Of a stretch of DNA of 36,072 nt, positions 14,400 to 21,123 are shown piece after piece. Below the pieces are notes generated by a model. That model had not been told where the DNA came from and ran no database searches. It worked only from the letters and a program-made list of their open reading frames with translations. The position numbers and the translations under genes are program-made. The stretch covers positions 1 to 36,072 of the forward strand of contig CAMAVH010000015.1 in the NCBI GenBank assembly GCA_945861615.1. Reading direction: 5' to 3'. The stretch is from Rhizobium sp. Q54 (GTDB lineage: Bacteria > Pseudomonadota > Alphaproteobacteria > SMXQ01). The stretch's first letter is position 1; the number at the start of each line of letters is the position of its first letter.

Positions 14400-15532
14400 C
14401 ACATCACCTCGATTTCGGCTTGCAGGGCGCCGGATGCCTTGATGGCCTGCAGAATGGAGATCATGTCGCGCGGACCGACGCCGAGGGCATTGAGGCCGTT
14501 GACCAGTTCCTGCAGGCTGACGCCTTGCGACAGGATGGCGAGCTTGCGGTCGGCCTGTTCGTCGATCTGGATGTCGGAGCGTGCGACGGTCGCGGTCGTG
14601 CCGCCGGTCGAGAAAGCGCCAGGCTGCGAGACCTGCGGCGTTTCGGTGACGCGGATCGTCAGGTTGCCCTGGGCGATGGCGACGGTGGAGATGCGGACGT
14701 TCTCGCCCATCACGATGACGCCGGAGGACTGGTCGACGACCACGCGGGCGATCTGGTCGGGCACCACACGGAGCTGTTCGATGTCGGTTAGCAGGGCGAC
14801 GATGTTGCCGCGCTTGTCTTCGGGAATGGTCATGGCGACCGTCGCCGGGTCGAAGGCCTTGGCGACGCCTTTGCCGCCGAGATAGGCGTTGATGGCGCCG
14901 GCGACGCGGTTGGCCGTCGTGAAGTCGGGGTTGCGCAACGACAGGCGCATTTCGCTCAACTCGGCCATTTCGAAGCCGATCTCGCGCTCGACGATGGCGC
15001 CGTTGGGGATGCGCGCGCTGGTCGGGGTGCCCTTGGTGACGGTGGCGGCGGCGCCCTGAGCGCTGAAGCTGTTGCTGGCGGCGCTACCTTGAGCGACGGC
15101 ATAGACCTCGCCGTCGGCGCCGATCAGCGGGGTCACCAGCAAACTCCCGCCCATCAGGCTCTTGGCGTCGCCGAGGGCACTGACGGTGACGTCGAGGCGG
15201 GTGCCGTGGCGCGAGAAGGGCGGCAGGGTGGCGGTGACCATCACGGCGGCGACATTGGCCGTCTTCAGCGTGTCGTTGCGCACGTTGATGCCGAGGCGCT
15301 CGAGCATGCCGATCAGGCTCTGCTTGGTGAAGGGCGAGTTGTTCAGCGTGTCGCCGGTGCCATTGAGGCCGACGATCAGGCCGTAGCCGACCAGCTGGTT
15401 GTCGCGCACGCCTTCGAAGTCGGCGATGTCCTTGATGCGCGAGTTGGCCTCGGCCGGCGCTTGCGCCATGGCGGCGAGCAGCGCGGCGAGGATCACGGTG
15501 GCACGGACGATATGGCGAAGGCGGACGGTCAT
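14399..15532 (-). CDS. flgI: Flagellar P-ring protein FlgI
   Basis: A 377-residue protein with a cleavable signal peptide (hydrophobic segment about residues 8-25, likely cut after AEA). The mature part begins [32 protein letters not shown], the FlgI signature, and continues through [23 protein letters not shown] to [28 protein letters not shown] at the C-terminus. It forms the P-ring around the rod in the peptidoglycan. ATG 15532 was preferred to a TTG at 15547. A sigma-54 promoter lies about 45 bases upstream. It is the first gene of flgI-flgJ-flgN-flgK-flgL-fliW and is divergent from fliX, as in Caulobacter. Confidence 0.95.
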   Translation of the reverse strand: MTVRLRHIVRATVILAALLAAMAQAPAEANSRIKDIADFEGVRDNQLVGYGLIVGLNGTGDTLNNSPFTKQSLIGMLERLGINVRNDTLKTANVAAVMVTATLPPFSRHGTRLDVTVSALGDAKSLMGGSLLVTPLIGADGEVYAVAQGSAASNSFSAQGAAATVTKGTPTSARIPNGAIVEREIGFEMAELSEMRLSLRNPDFTTANRVAGAINAYLGGKGVAKAFDPATVAMTIPEDKRGNIVALLTDIEQLRVVPDQIARVVVDQSSGVIVMGENVRISTVAIAQGNLTIRVTETPQVSQPGAFSTGGTTATVARSDIQIDEQADRKLAILSQGVSLQELVNGLNALGVGPRDMISILQAIKASGALQAEIEVM

Positions 15533-15576
15533 GTGTGCGATCTGCAAATGAATCGGGTTCGGTCTCGCCTACCTCT

Positions 15577-15592
15577 AGCGAGGAACGTGCCA
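15577..15592 (-). promoter_or_regulatory. Sigma-54 promoter of the flgI operon
   Basis: On the minus strand TGGCACG-TTCC-TCGCT matches the -24/-12 consensus TGGCACG-N4-TTGCW with one mismatch and correct GG-to-GC spacing. Transcription would start near 15565, about 33 bases before the flgI ATG. This fits the late-class, RpoN-dependent control of flgI in Caulobacter-type hierarchies. Confidence 0.75.
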
Positions 15593-15652
15593 CTTCCGCA
15601 GATCTTGTAAGTGGCTGAAAAATAATGATTTATTTTGCAGGGGCGGTTGCCC

Positions 15653-15694
15653 AATCCCGGCAGTTCTCACCGGGCGGCAAGCGCTGCCGGGATT
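15653..15694. promoter_or_regulatory. Nested palindromes upstream of flgI: candidate FlbD (ftr) enhancer
   Basis: An outer 11-base perfect inverted repeat (AATCCCGGCAG at 15653-15663 and CTGCCGGGATT at 15684-15694) encloses part of an inner palindrome CGGCA-AGCGC-TGCCG (15675-15689). The inner element is 83 bases upstream of the -24 box of the flgI promoter. The same CGGCA-N5-TGCCG form occurs upstream of flgF. Enhancer sites for FlbD, the sigma-54 activator partnered with FliX, are expected at this position; FlbD binding is inference. Confidence 0.6.
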
Positions 15695-15736
15695 GCGCGG
15701 CAAGAATTACCCGCCTCGGCGCGCGCCATGTCGGGC

Positions 15737-15751
15737 TTAACGGCTTCTTAA
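15737..15751. promoter_or_regulatory. CtrA box upstream of fliX
   Basis: TTAA-CGGCTTC-TTAA, a perfect TTAA-N7-TTAA CtrA site, 55 to 69 bases before the fliX ATG. In Caulobacter fliX is a class II gene under CtrA, so the site fits. Such AT-rich spaced repeats are unlikely by chance in this GC-rich DNA. Confidence 0.65.
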
Positions 15752-15805
15752 GCAAAGGGGCGCAAATTGCCCTCTAACCCCAATCGGCGAGAGCTTGTTC
15801 GCGCG

Positions 15806-16225
15806 ATGAAAATTTCTGATAGCAGTCCGATTCGTTCCCTCTTGCTCCGCCGCGCGCGCGGCAGCAATGGCGCGTCTACGGAATTCGCCACGCACCTGTC
15901 CGACGAGCCGACGCAGGCGGCCATCCCGCTGGCCGGCACCGGCGCCATGGGCGGCGTCGATTCGCTGCTGTCGCTCCAGGAGGTCGAGGATCCGACCACC
16001 GGCCGCTCGAAGGGCCTGATGCGGGCTGACGATCTGCTCGATCGTCTGGAAGAGATTCAGATGGGCCTGCTGATGGGCGGCCTGTCCCGCGAAAGTCTGC
16101 AGGAACTCGCCTGGACGGTGCGCCAGCGCCGCGGCGAATCGACCGATCCCAAGCTCAACGATCTTCTCGACCAGATCGAACTGCGCGCCGCTGTCGAACT
16201 GGCCAAATACGCCCCGCGCGGCTGA
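15806..16225 (+). CDS. fliX: Flagellar assembly trans-acting factor FliX
   Basis: A 139-residue protein of normal FliX length. The N-terminus MKISDSSPIRS is followed by a Gly/Ala-rich stretch; the conserved C-terminal half reads LMRADDLLDRLEEIQMGLLMGGLSRESLQEL and DPKLNDLLDQIELRAAVELAKY. FliX binds the sigma-54 activator FlbD and couples class II flagellar assembly to transcription of late genes. The divergent arrangement with flgI is the same as in Caulobacter. ATG 15806 is preferred to an upstream TTG at 15767 because the family starts at MKIS. The gene is preceded by a CtrA box. FlbD itself is not in the window. Confidence 0.88.
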   Translation: MKISDSSPIRSLLLRRARGSNGASTEFATHLSDEPTQAAIPLAGTGAMGGVDSLLSLQEVEDPTTGRSKGLMRADDLLDRLEEIQMGLLMGGLSRESLQELAWTVRQRRGESTDPKLNDLLDQIELRAAVELAKYAPRG

Positions 16226-16242
16226 TCGCCCGCCCGCCCATC

Positions 16243-16258
16243 GTGCCGTTCCCGGCAC
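16243..16258. repeat. Short hairpin after fliX
   Basis: GTGCCG-TTCC-CGGCAC lies 18 bases after the fliX stop and is followed by an AT-rich stretch without a T-run. It may weakly terminate fliX transcription or be a transcript-end stem. Low certainty. Confidence 0.35.
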
Positions 16259-16318
16259 CCATCTTATAAATCATTGAAATTAATGGATAAATTTGCCAGC
16301 CCGGGATGCGCCCCGGTC

Positions 16319-16347
16319 TTGCCGTGAGGCCCGCCTCTACCTATACT
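16319..16347 (+). promoter_or_regulatory. Sigma-70-type promoter of dksA
   Basis: TTGCCG and TATACT are separated by 17 bases, a good housekeeping -35/-10 pair, ending 40 bases before the dksA ATG. It indicates that dksA is transcribed independently of the flagellar hierarchy, although it sits inside the cluster. Confidence 0.6.
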
Positions 16348-16387
16348 CCGCGCGCTTTATGCGCTTGTTCCTGGGGTGGTGTTCGAG

Positions 16388-16804
16388 ATGTCTGTGACGT
16401 TGTCTCCCGATTACCGGCCGTCCGATGACGAGCCGTTCATGAGTCCGAAACAGCGCGAGTACTTCCGCCGCAAGCTGCTGGCCTGGAAGGAAGAGTTGCT
16501 GTCCGAATCGACCGAAACTCTCATGCATCTGCAAGAGGGCGGCTTCCGCGAGCCCGATCTCGCCGACCGCGCGTCGCTGGAAACCGACCGTTCGCTCGAG
16601 CTCCGCACGCGCGATCGCGCCCGCAAGCTCATCTCGAAGATCGACGAGGCGCTCGAGCGCGTCGAAGACGGCAGCTACGGCTACTGCGTCGAAACGGGCG
16701 AGCCGATCAGCTTGCGCCGGCTCGAGGCGCGCCCGATCGCGACGTTGAGCGTCGAAGCCCAGGAGCGCCATGAACGCCTGGAGCGCACGCGGCGCGACGA
16801 TTGA
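16388..16804 (+). CDS. dksA: DksA-family RNA polymerase-binding regulator, zinc ligands mostly lost
   Basis: A 138-residue protein that enters the secondary channel of RNA polymerase and works with ppGpp. A long coiled coil (about 22-95) has the tip motif DLADRAS at 57-63. The C-terminal globular part reads YGYCVETGEPISLRRLEARPIATLSVEAQ. Of the four zinc cysteines of E. coli DksA only Cys100 remains; the others are Thr/Gly, Ser and Ala, as in zinc-independent DksA proteins common in alphaproteobacteria. ATG 16388 was chosen over GTG 16376. The last 20 bases are duplicated downstream (see the repeat), so the present TGA may have replaced a later TAA. A perfect terminator follows. Confidence 0.9.
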   Translation: MSVTLSPDYRPSDDEPFMSPKQREYFRRKLLAWKEELLSESTETLMHLQEGGFREPDLADRASLETDRSLELRTRDRARKLISKIDEALERVEDGSYGYCVETGEPISLRRLEARPIATLSVEAQERHERLERTRRDD

Positions 16805-16831
16805 TGAAGCTGCGCACGCGGCGCGACGATT
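16783..16831 (+). repeat. Tandem duplication of the dksA 3' end
   Basis: A 20-base sequence at 16783-16802 is repeated exactly at 16812-16831 (period 29). Both copies encode the C-terminal RTRRDD and are followed by a stop, TGA after the first and TAA after the second. The period is not a multiple of three. It looks like a recent duplication at the gene end that leaves the protein tail intact. Confidence 0.8.
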
Positions 16832-16850
16832 AACGCACCGACGAAATCGA

Positions 16851-16883
16851 AAAGGCCGGCACCCCTGGGGTGCCGGCCTTTTT
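16851..16883. terminator. Strong intrinsic terminator, probably bidirectional
   Basis: A 15-base arm from AAAGGCCGG to CACCCC pairs perfectly with GGGGTG to CCGGCCTTT, followed by more T. The complementary strand also ends in a T-run. It lies between the convergent dksA and flgH genes and can end both transcripts. Confidence 0.92.
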
Positions 16884-16901
16884 GTTCGCGTCCTCTCCGG
16901 G

Positions 16902-17687
16902 TTAGAACGGATAGAGGATGTCGATGACTTGATTGCCGTAGCGCGGCTGTTGCACGTCGGTGATGGTGCCGCGGCCGCCGTAGGCGATGCGGGCTTCGGC
17001 GATCTTCTCGTAGGAGATCGTGTTGGTCGAGGCGATATCTTCGCGGCGCACGATGCCGGTGATCTGCAGGTCGCGAACCTCGTAATTCACCCGCACTTCC
17101 TGATGGCCCTGAATGACGAGATTGCCGTTGGGCAGCACCTGGGTCACCAGCGCGGCGACCTTCAGCTGGATGGCTTCCTTACGGTCGATAGTGCCGGCGC
17201 CGTTGTTGCTGGTGGAGCCGTCGAGGCCCAACACGTTGGCATTGTCGACCTGGTTCGGCAGGAGCTTGTTGAGATTGGCTTCGAAACCGAGCAAGCCGTT
17301 GATCGCCGAGTTTTCCGTGCTGGCGCGCGAGCGGGCGCTGGTATTGCTCAACTGCGCCTTATCGGAAATGTCGATGACGACGGTCAGGATGTCGCCGGTG
17401 AGACCGGCGCGCTGATCCTTGAAAAAAGCGCGCGAGCCGGCGCGCCACAGGCTGTTGGCGGCACGGTACTCCGTGTCGGCCTTCGGCATCGGTAAGCTGA
17501 CCGGGCGATAGTTGGGATCCTGAGTCGGATTGGTGATTTCCGACAGCTTGGGCTCCGCGCCGACGTTCTTCAGCCGTTCGAGAGTGTTGCCGCACGCGCC
17601 GAGAGCAAGGCTCGCCGCGACGGCGGCCCAGGTCGGCAGGGTGGCCGCGAGGCGGCGGCGCGTGAGGGAGACTGTTTTGTCGGACAT
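16902..17687 (-). CDS. flgH: Flagellar L-ring lipoprotein FlgH
   Basis: A 261-residue outer-membrane lipoprotein. The signal peptide (residues 1-31) has twin Arg-Arg-Arg and ends with the lipobox LGAC, giving Cys32 as the acylated residue. The mature part includes NSLWRAGSRAFFKDQRAGLTGDILTVVIDI, QVLPNGNLVIQGHQEVRVNYE and LQITGIVRREDIASTNTISYEKIAEARI, and ends QPRYGNQVIDILYPF, all FlgH hallmarks. It forms the L-ring bushing. SD AAGGAA precedes the ATG. It is the last gene of flgF-flgG-flgA-flgH and ends at the shared terminator. Confidence 0.95.
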   Translation of the reverse strand: MSDKTVSLTRRRLAATLPTWAAVAASLALGACGNTLERLKNVGAEPKLSEITNPTQDPNYRPVSLPMPKADTEYRAANSLWRAGSRAFFKDQRAGLTGDILTVVIDISDKAQLSNTSARSRASTENSAINGLLGFEANLNKLLPNQVDNANVLGLDGSTSNNGAGTIDRKEAIQLKVAALVTQVLPNGNLVIQGHQEVRVNYEVRDLQITGIVRREDIASTNTISYEKIAEARIAYGGRGTITDVQQPRYGNQVIDILYPF

Positions 17688-17722
17688 GGCGGGATTCCTT
17701 GGGGTTCCGGACGGCGGCGGCG

Positions 17723-18754
17723 TTAGTTCGACACGGGGACGGTACTGGTGATCTGCACCGTGTTCATGCTGGTAATCACGCCTTCGACGACGGTTTTGCT
17801 CTGGGTATTCATGATGCGCACGGTATCGCCGACGCTGCCGTCCTCCAGGGCCTTGCCCTTGGAGGTCAACTGCATGCGCGGCGTTTGCAGCATCATTGTG
17901 ACGACGGCGTTTTTGGCGACGGCGAGCGGGGTGCGCAAATCGCTGGCGCGCACTTGCTGGCCGGCATTGAGGCCACGGCGGACTTCCTGGCCGACGAGAC
18001 GGTCGGCATCGCTGATGCCCTGACGGGTCGCCTGATCGCTGCGCAGTACGATCCAGTCGATATCGTCCTTGCGGATGATCTCGCCGGTGGCGAAGCGGCG
18101 GTTCAGCACCGGAACTTCGACCATGGCGACGGCGCGACCGGCGACCGGCAGGCGCGTCGTGTCGGCGACGACGGTGGCGTTGAAGCGGCCATTGCGTTCG
18201 TCATACTCGAGTTGTTCGACCTGAAGGCTGCTAGACGAACCCGCCGGTAGCTGGATTTGCGGCGCTTTGCCCGAAAGCTCGATCTCGCTGCGCGCCGAGA
18301 GGCCGCGGCGTTGCAACGCCTTGCGCAGGGCTGCTTCGATGTCGGACTGGCCGATCATCAAGGTGGCGCGTTCGACGATCACGCGGTCCGACCAGGTGCG
18401 CGGCTGCCAGGCGATATTGTGGGTTTTGGCCAGGGCGGCGAGGCGAGGCAGGTCATAGACCATGTGGCCGCCGGGCGCCGGCGCGGGGCCGACCGGCTCT
18501 TCGGTACGGTCGCTCAGGCCGGCGAACAAATCGCCGAGCTTCACCACCGCATCGCGCACGACGACGCGTTCGTTCATCGGTGTGCCGGCCATCAGTACGG
18601 GACGGGCGACGGCGGAGGCCTCCGCAGGCTTGCCTTGGGCCTGCGCGCCACCGATACCCGCGAACAGGGTCGCGGCGGTCAAGCCGGCGGCGAGCAAGCG
18701 ATGGAGCGTGGTCGCGAAGGGGGGCATGGCGGTCATCCTCGATCGGTTCGGCAT
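17723..18754 (-). CDS. flgA: Flagellar P-ring assembly chaperone FlgA
   Basis: A 343-residue periplasmic protein with a signal peptide (hydrophobic LLAAGLTAATLFAGIGGAQA). A second domain in the middle carries VKLGDLFAGLSDRTEEPVGPAP. The C-terminal SAF-like part has VPVLNRRFATGEIIRKDDI, DADRLVGQEVRRGLNAGQQV and MQLTSKGKALEDGSVGDTVRIMN, typical of FlgA. It helps FlgI assemble into the P-ring. The ATG at 18754 overlaps the flgG stop (TAATG); ATGs at 18736 and 18727 are alternatives, the last having AGGA eight bases upstream and giving a more ordinary signal peptide. Confidence 0.9.
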   Translation of the reverse strand: MPNRSRMTAMPPFATTLHRLLAAGLTAATLFAGIGGAQAQGKPAEASAVARPVLMAGTPMNERVVVRDAVVKLGDLFAGLSDRTEEPVGPAPAPGGHMVYDLPRLAALAKTHNIAWQPRTWSDRVIVERATLMIGQSDIEAALRKALQRRGLSARSEIELSGKAPQIQLPAGSSSSLQVEQLEYDERNGRFNATVVADTTRLPVAGRAVAMVEVPVLNRRFATGEIIRKDDIDWIVLRSDQATRQGISDADRLVGQEVRRGLNAGQQVRASDLRTPLAVAKNAVVTMMLQTPRMQLTSKGKALEDGSVGDTVRIMNTQSKTVVEGVITSMNTVQITSTVPVSN

Positions 18755-19539
18755 TAGGCCGTCTGCACCAGGCTGCTCAGCATTTCGTCGGACGTCTGCA
18801 CCACTTTCGACGCCAGTTCATAAGCGCGCTGGGCGGTGATCATGGTGGTAATTTCATTGACCATGTTGACGTTCGAGGTTTCCAGGAAACCCTGGAGAAT
18901 GCTGCCGAACCCGGTGCCGCCGGGTACGCCGGTGACGGCGGCGCCGGACGCGGCGGTTTCGGTGAGCATGTTGTCACCCATCGACTGTAGGCCGGCTTCA
19001 TTGGGGAAGGTGGCGAGCTGGAACTGGCCGACGGTGGTCGTCGTCGACGCGCCCGGCAACTTGACCTGCACTTCGCCGCTGGCGTTGACGGAGACTTCCA
19101 GGGCGTCGTTCGGCACGGTGATGCCGGGCTGAACGGCGAAGCCCTGCGGCGTCACGATGGCGCCGGTCGGGCTGAGCTGCAGCGAGCCGGCGCGGGTGTA
19201 GCCGGTGGTGCCGTCGGGCATGTCCACCTGGAAATAGCCCTTGCCCTGGATCGCCATGTCGAAGCTGTTGCCGGTCGAGAGCATGTTGCCCTGCTCGTGG
19301 ATGCGATAGACCGAGCCGACCTTCACGCCGGTGCCGAACTGGGCGCCGGTGACGACGAGCGTGCCGGTATCCGACGACTGCGAACCCACGGAACTGCGCG
19401 TTTGGTAGATCAGGTCGTTGAATTCGGCGCGCTGGCGCTTGAAGGCGGTGGTGTTCAAGTTGGCGATGTTGTTCGAAATCACATCGACGTTGAACTGCTG
19501 CGCCAGCATGGCGGTGGCTGCGATGTTCAGGGAGCCCAT
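18754..19539 (-). CDS. flgG: Distal rod protein FlgG
   Basis: A 261-residue axial protein. The N-terminus SLNIAATAMLAQQFNVDVIS with NNIANLNTTAFKRQRAEFNDL is followed by GNSFDMAIQGKGYFQVDMPDGTTGYTRAG. The C-terminus has QGFLETSNVNMVNEITTMI and AQRAYELASKVVQTSDEMLS. The exact 261-residue length is typical. It is exported to form the distal rod. SD AGGAAC lies seven bases before the ATG; a 34-base gap separates it from flgF. Confidence 0.96.
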   Translation of the reverse strand: MGSLNIAATAMLAQQFNVDVISNNIANLNTTAFKRQRAEFNDLIYQTRSSVGSQSSDTGTLVVTGAQFGTGVKVGSVYRIHEQGNMLSTGNSFDMAIQGKGYFQVDMPDGTTGYTRAGSLQLSPTGAIVTPQGFAVQPGITVPNDALEVSVNASGEVQVKLPGASTTTTVGQFQLATFPNEAGLQSMGDNMLTETAASGAAVTGVPGGTGFGSILQGFLETSNVNMVNEITTMITAQRAYELASKVVQTSDEMLSSLVQTA

Positions 19540-19573
19540 GGTGTGTTCCTATCTTCTGTAATTGTCCGGACGC

Positions 19574-20293
19574 TCAGGCGACTTTGCCGAGCCGCTGAAT
19601 GGCGCCGCGGATGCGTTCGTCTTCGCTGTTGATGACTTTCTGCGAGCTCTGATAGACGCGAGAGGCTTCGATCATCCGGGTGATTTCTAGGATCGGCTGC
19701 ACGTTGGCGCCTTCCAGATTGCCCTGCAGCACGTCGGTGCCGGTGACGGGAAGGGCGGGCGCGTCGGTGGTGTAAAGGCCGTCGCCGGTCCGCTGCAGGC
19801 GCTGCAGATTGTCGAACCCGACGAGCTTGAACTTGCCGATTTTTTGATTGTCTGCGGAGATGTTGCCGTTGGCGTCGATGCTGATCTCGGCCGTGCCCTG
19901 GGGAACGACGACCGGCTGATCGTTGTCGCCGAGCACTGTTTGGCCGCGCCCGTTGACGATCTGGCCCTGCGCGTTGATGTTGAAGTGGCCGTCGCGGGTG
20001 TAGCGCGGGCCGCTCGGCGTCTGAATGACCATGAAGCCGTCGCCGCGCAGCGCCACGTCGAGCGGGTTGCCGGTGGCGTTGATCGGGCCGGCCTGCGTTT
20101 CGCGGTGGATGCCGACGTATTTGGGGAACGTGATCTGCTGCTGGCCCGCATCCGGGGTCAGAAACTTGTTGAACACGGTGCGCTCGCCCTTGAAGGCGGC
20201 GGTGTTCATGTTCGCGATGTTGTTCGCAATCGACTCCACCTGGTCTCGAGAGGCCATTTGGCGCGACATGGCGATGATCAGCGGCGATTCCAT
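19574..20293 (-). CDS. flgF: Proximal rod protein FlgF
   Basis: A 239-residue axial protein. It starts MESPLIIAMSRQMASRDQVE with SIANNIANMNTAAFKGERTVF, followed by GNPLDVALRGDGFMVIQTPSGPRYTRDG and a C-terminal GNLEGANVQPILEITRMI with VYQSSQKVINSEDERIR. The ATG at 20293 has GGAG six bases upstream; the longer frame to 20344 (TTG) overlaps the promoter and is not used. It is the first gene of the flgF-flgG-flgA-flgH operon, driven by a sigma-54 promoter about 37 bases before the ATG. Confidence 0.94.
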   Translation of the reverse strand: MESPLIIAMSRQMASRDQVESIANNIANMNTAAFKGERTVFNKFLTPDAGQQQITFPKYVGIHRETQAGPINATGNPLDVALRGDGFMVIQTPSGPRYTRDGHFNINAQGQIVNGRGQTVLGDNDQPVVVPQGTAEISIDANGNISADNQKIGKFKLVGFDNLQRLQRTGDGLYTTDAPALPVTGTDVLQGNLEGANVQPILEITRMIEASRVYQSSQKVINSEDERIRGAIQRLGKVA

Positions 20294-20339
20294 ATTGGCT
20301 CCATTCGGCAAGCAGGCCGGTTTTCCACGCCAAACCATT

Positions 20340-20355
20340 TGCACCGTCCGTGCCA
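20340..20355 (-). promoter_or_regulatory. Sigma-54 promoter of the flgF operon
   Basis: On the minus strand TGGCACG-GACG-GTGCA matches TGGCACG-N4-TTGCA with one mismatch. GG and GC are ten bases apart as required. The predicted start is near 20328, some 35 bases before the flgF ATG. Confidence 0.78.
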
Positions 20356-20415
20356 GTCGAAAAATCGTTTTAAATCAATGAAATGCTCCCATCCCCGCTC
20401 GGCAAGGGTGGGATA

Positions 20416-20436
20416 ACCCGGCAGGCTTTGCCGGGT
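20416..20436. promoter_or_regulatory. Perfect palindrome CGGCA-N5-TGCCG upstream of flgF: candidate FlbD (ftr) site
   Basis: ACCCGGCA (20416-20423) and TGCCGGGT (20429-20436) are perfect eight-base arms around a five-base spacer. The site lies 61 bases upstream of the flgF -24 box, the usual distance for a sigma-54 enhancer, and shares the CGGCA-N5-TGCCG core with the flgI site. A fold-back transcript structure is an alternative reading. It also lies upstream of the divergent fliL. Confidence 0.6.
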
Positions 20437-20458
20437 AATTGCTGCCAGGTCCCCTCGC

Positions 20459-20474
20459 GCAACCAAAAATTAAC
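20459..20474 (+). promoter_or_regulatory. Weak CtrA-like site before fliL (GCAA-N7-TTAAC)
   Basis: A perfect TTAAC half-site is preceded at the right spacing by GCAA, a half-site with two mismatches. It lies about 30 bases upstream of the first fliL start. fliLM is CtrA-dependent in Caulobacter, which makes the site plausible but weak. Confidence 0.3.
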
Positions 20475-20504
20475 GAAGCCGCCCGTAAGAAGGAGGGCCC
20501 GGCG

Positions 20505-21107
20505 ATGATCCGTCCGGACCGACCTCTCCTCTCCCATCGTCCGCCGCTTCAGCCCACCCCTTTCCAGGACCGTTCCATGACCGATCAGGCCGCCGCTTCG
20601 CCCGCAGAGATGGAAGCCGCCAGCGCGCCGGAGATCGCACCCGGCAAAGGCGGGATGAAGAAGATCATCCTGATCGTCGTCGCCGCTTTGCTCGTGATCG
20701 GCGCGGTCATGGCCGGTTTGGTCTTCAGCGGCATTTTCAATCCCTTCGCCAAGAAGGATGCGGCCGAGCAGGCCGCGGCCGAAGCGCCGCCGCCGCCCAA
20801 GTCGGCCGTCTTTCTCGATTTGCCGGATATTCTGGTCAATCTCAATTCTGCCAATCGCCGCACCAACTTTCTCAAGGTCAGCATCAGCCTCGAGGTCGAA
20901 AGCGCGGCCGACGTTCAGAAGCTCCAGGCCCTGATGCCGCGCATCATCGACAGCTTCCAGATCTATCTCCGCGAATTGCGTCTGGAGGATCTGCGCGGCT
21001 CGGCCGGCATGTACCGCCTGCGCGAAGACCTGCTGCGCCGCATCAACGAGGCGGCGCGCCCCGTCAAAGTGAACGACGTGCTCTTCAAAGAACTTTTGGT
21101 CCAGTAG
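20505..21107 (+). CDS. fliL: Flagellar basal-body protein FliL
   Basis: FliL surrounds the stator at the basal body. Numbered from the second ATG (20577, 176 residues), an acidic N-terminus is followed by one membrane segment at about 26-48 (IILIVVAALLVIGAVMAGLV). The periplasmic domain then has FLDLPDILVNLNSANRRTNFLKVSISLEV and a C-terminal LREDLLRRINEAARPVKVNDVLFKELLVQ. Two in-frame starts compete. ATG 20505 has a near-perfect SD (AAGGAGG, eight bases) and would add 24 residues, giving 200. ATG 20577 has AGGA and gives the usual family N-terminus. I chose 20505 for its SD; the family favours 20577. It is followed by fliM after 16 bases. Confidence 0.88.
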   Translation: MIRPDRPLLSHRPPLQPTPFQDRSMTDQAAASPAEMEAASAPEIAPGKGGMKKIILIVVAALLVIGAVMAGLVFSGIFNPFAKKDAAEQAAAEAPPPPKSAVFLDLPDILVNLNSANRRTNFLKVSISLEVESAADVQKLQALMPRIIDSFQIYLRELRLEDLRGSAGMYRLREDLLRRINEAARPVKVNDVLFKELLVQ

Positions 21108-21123
21108 GACACAGGAACGCCAG

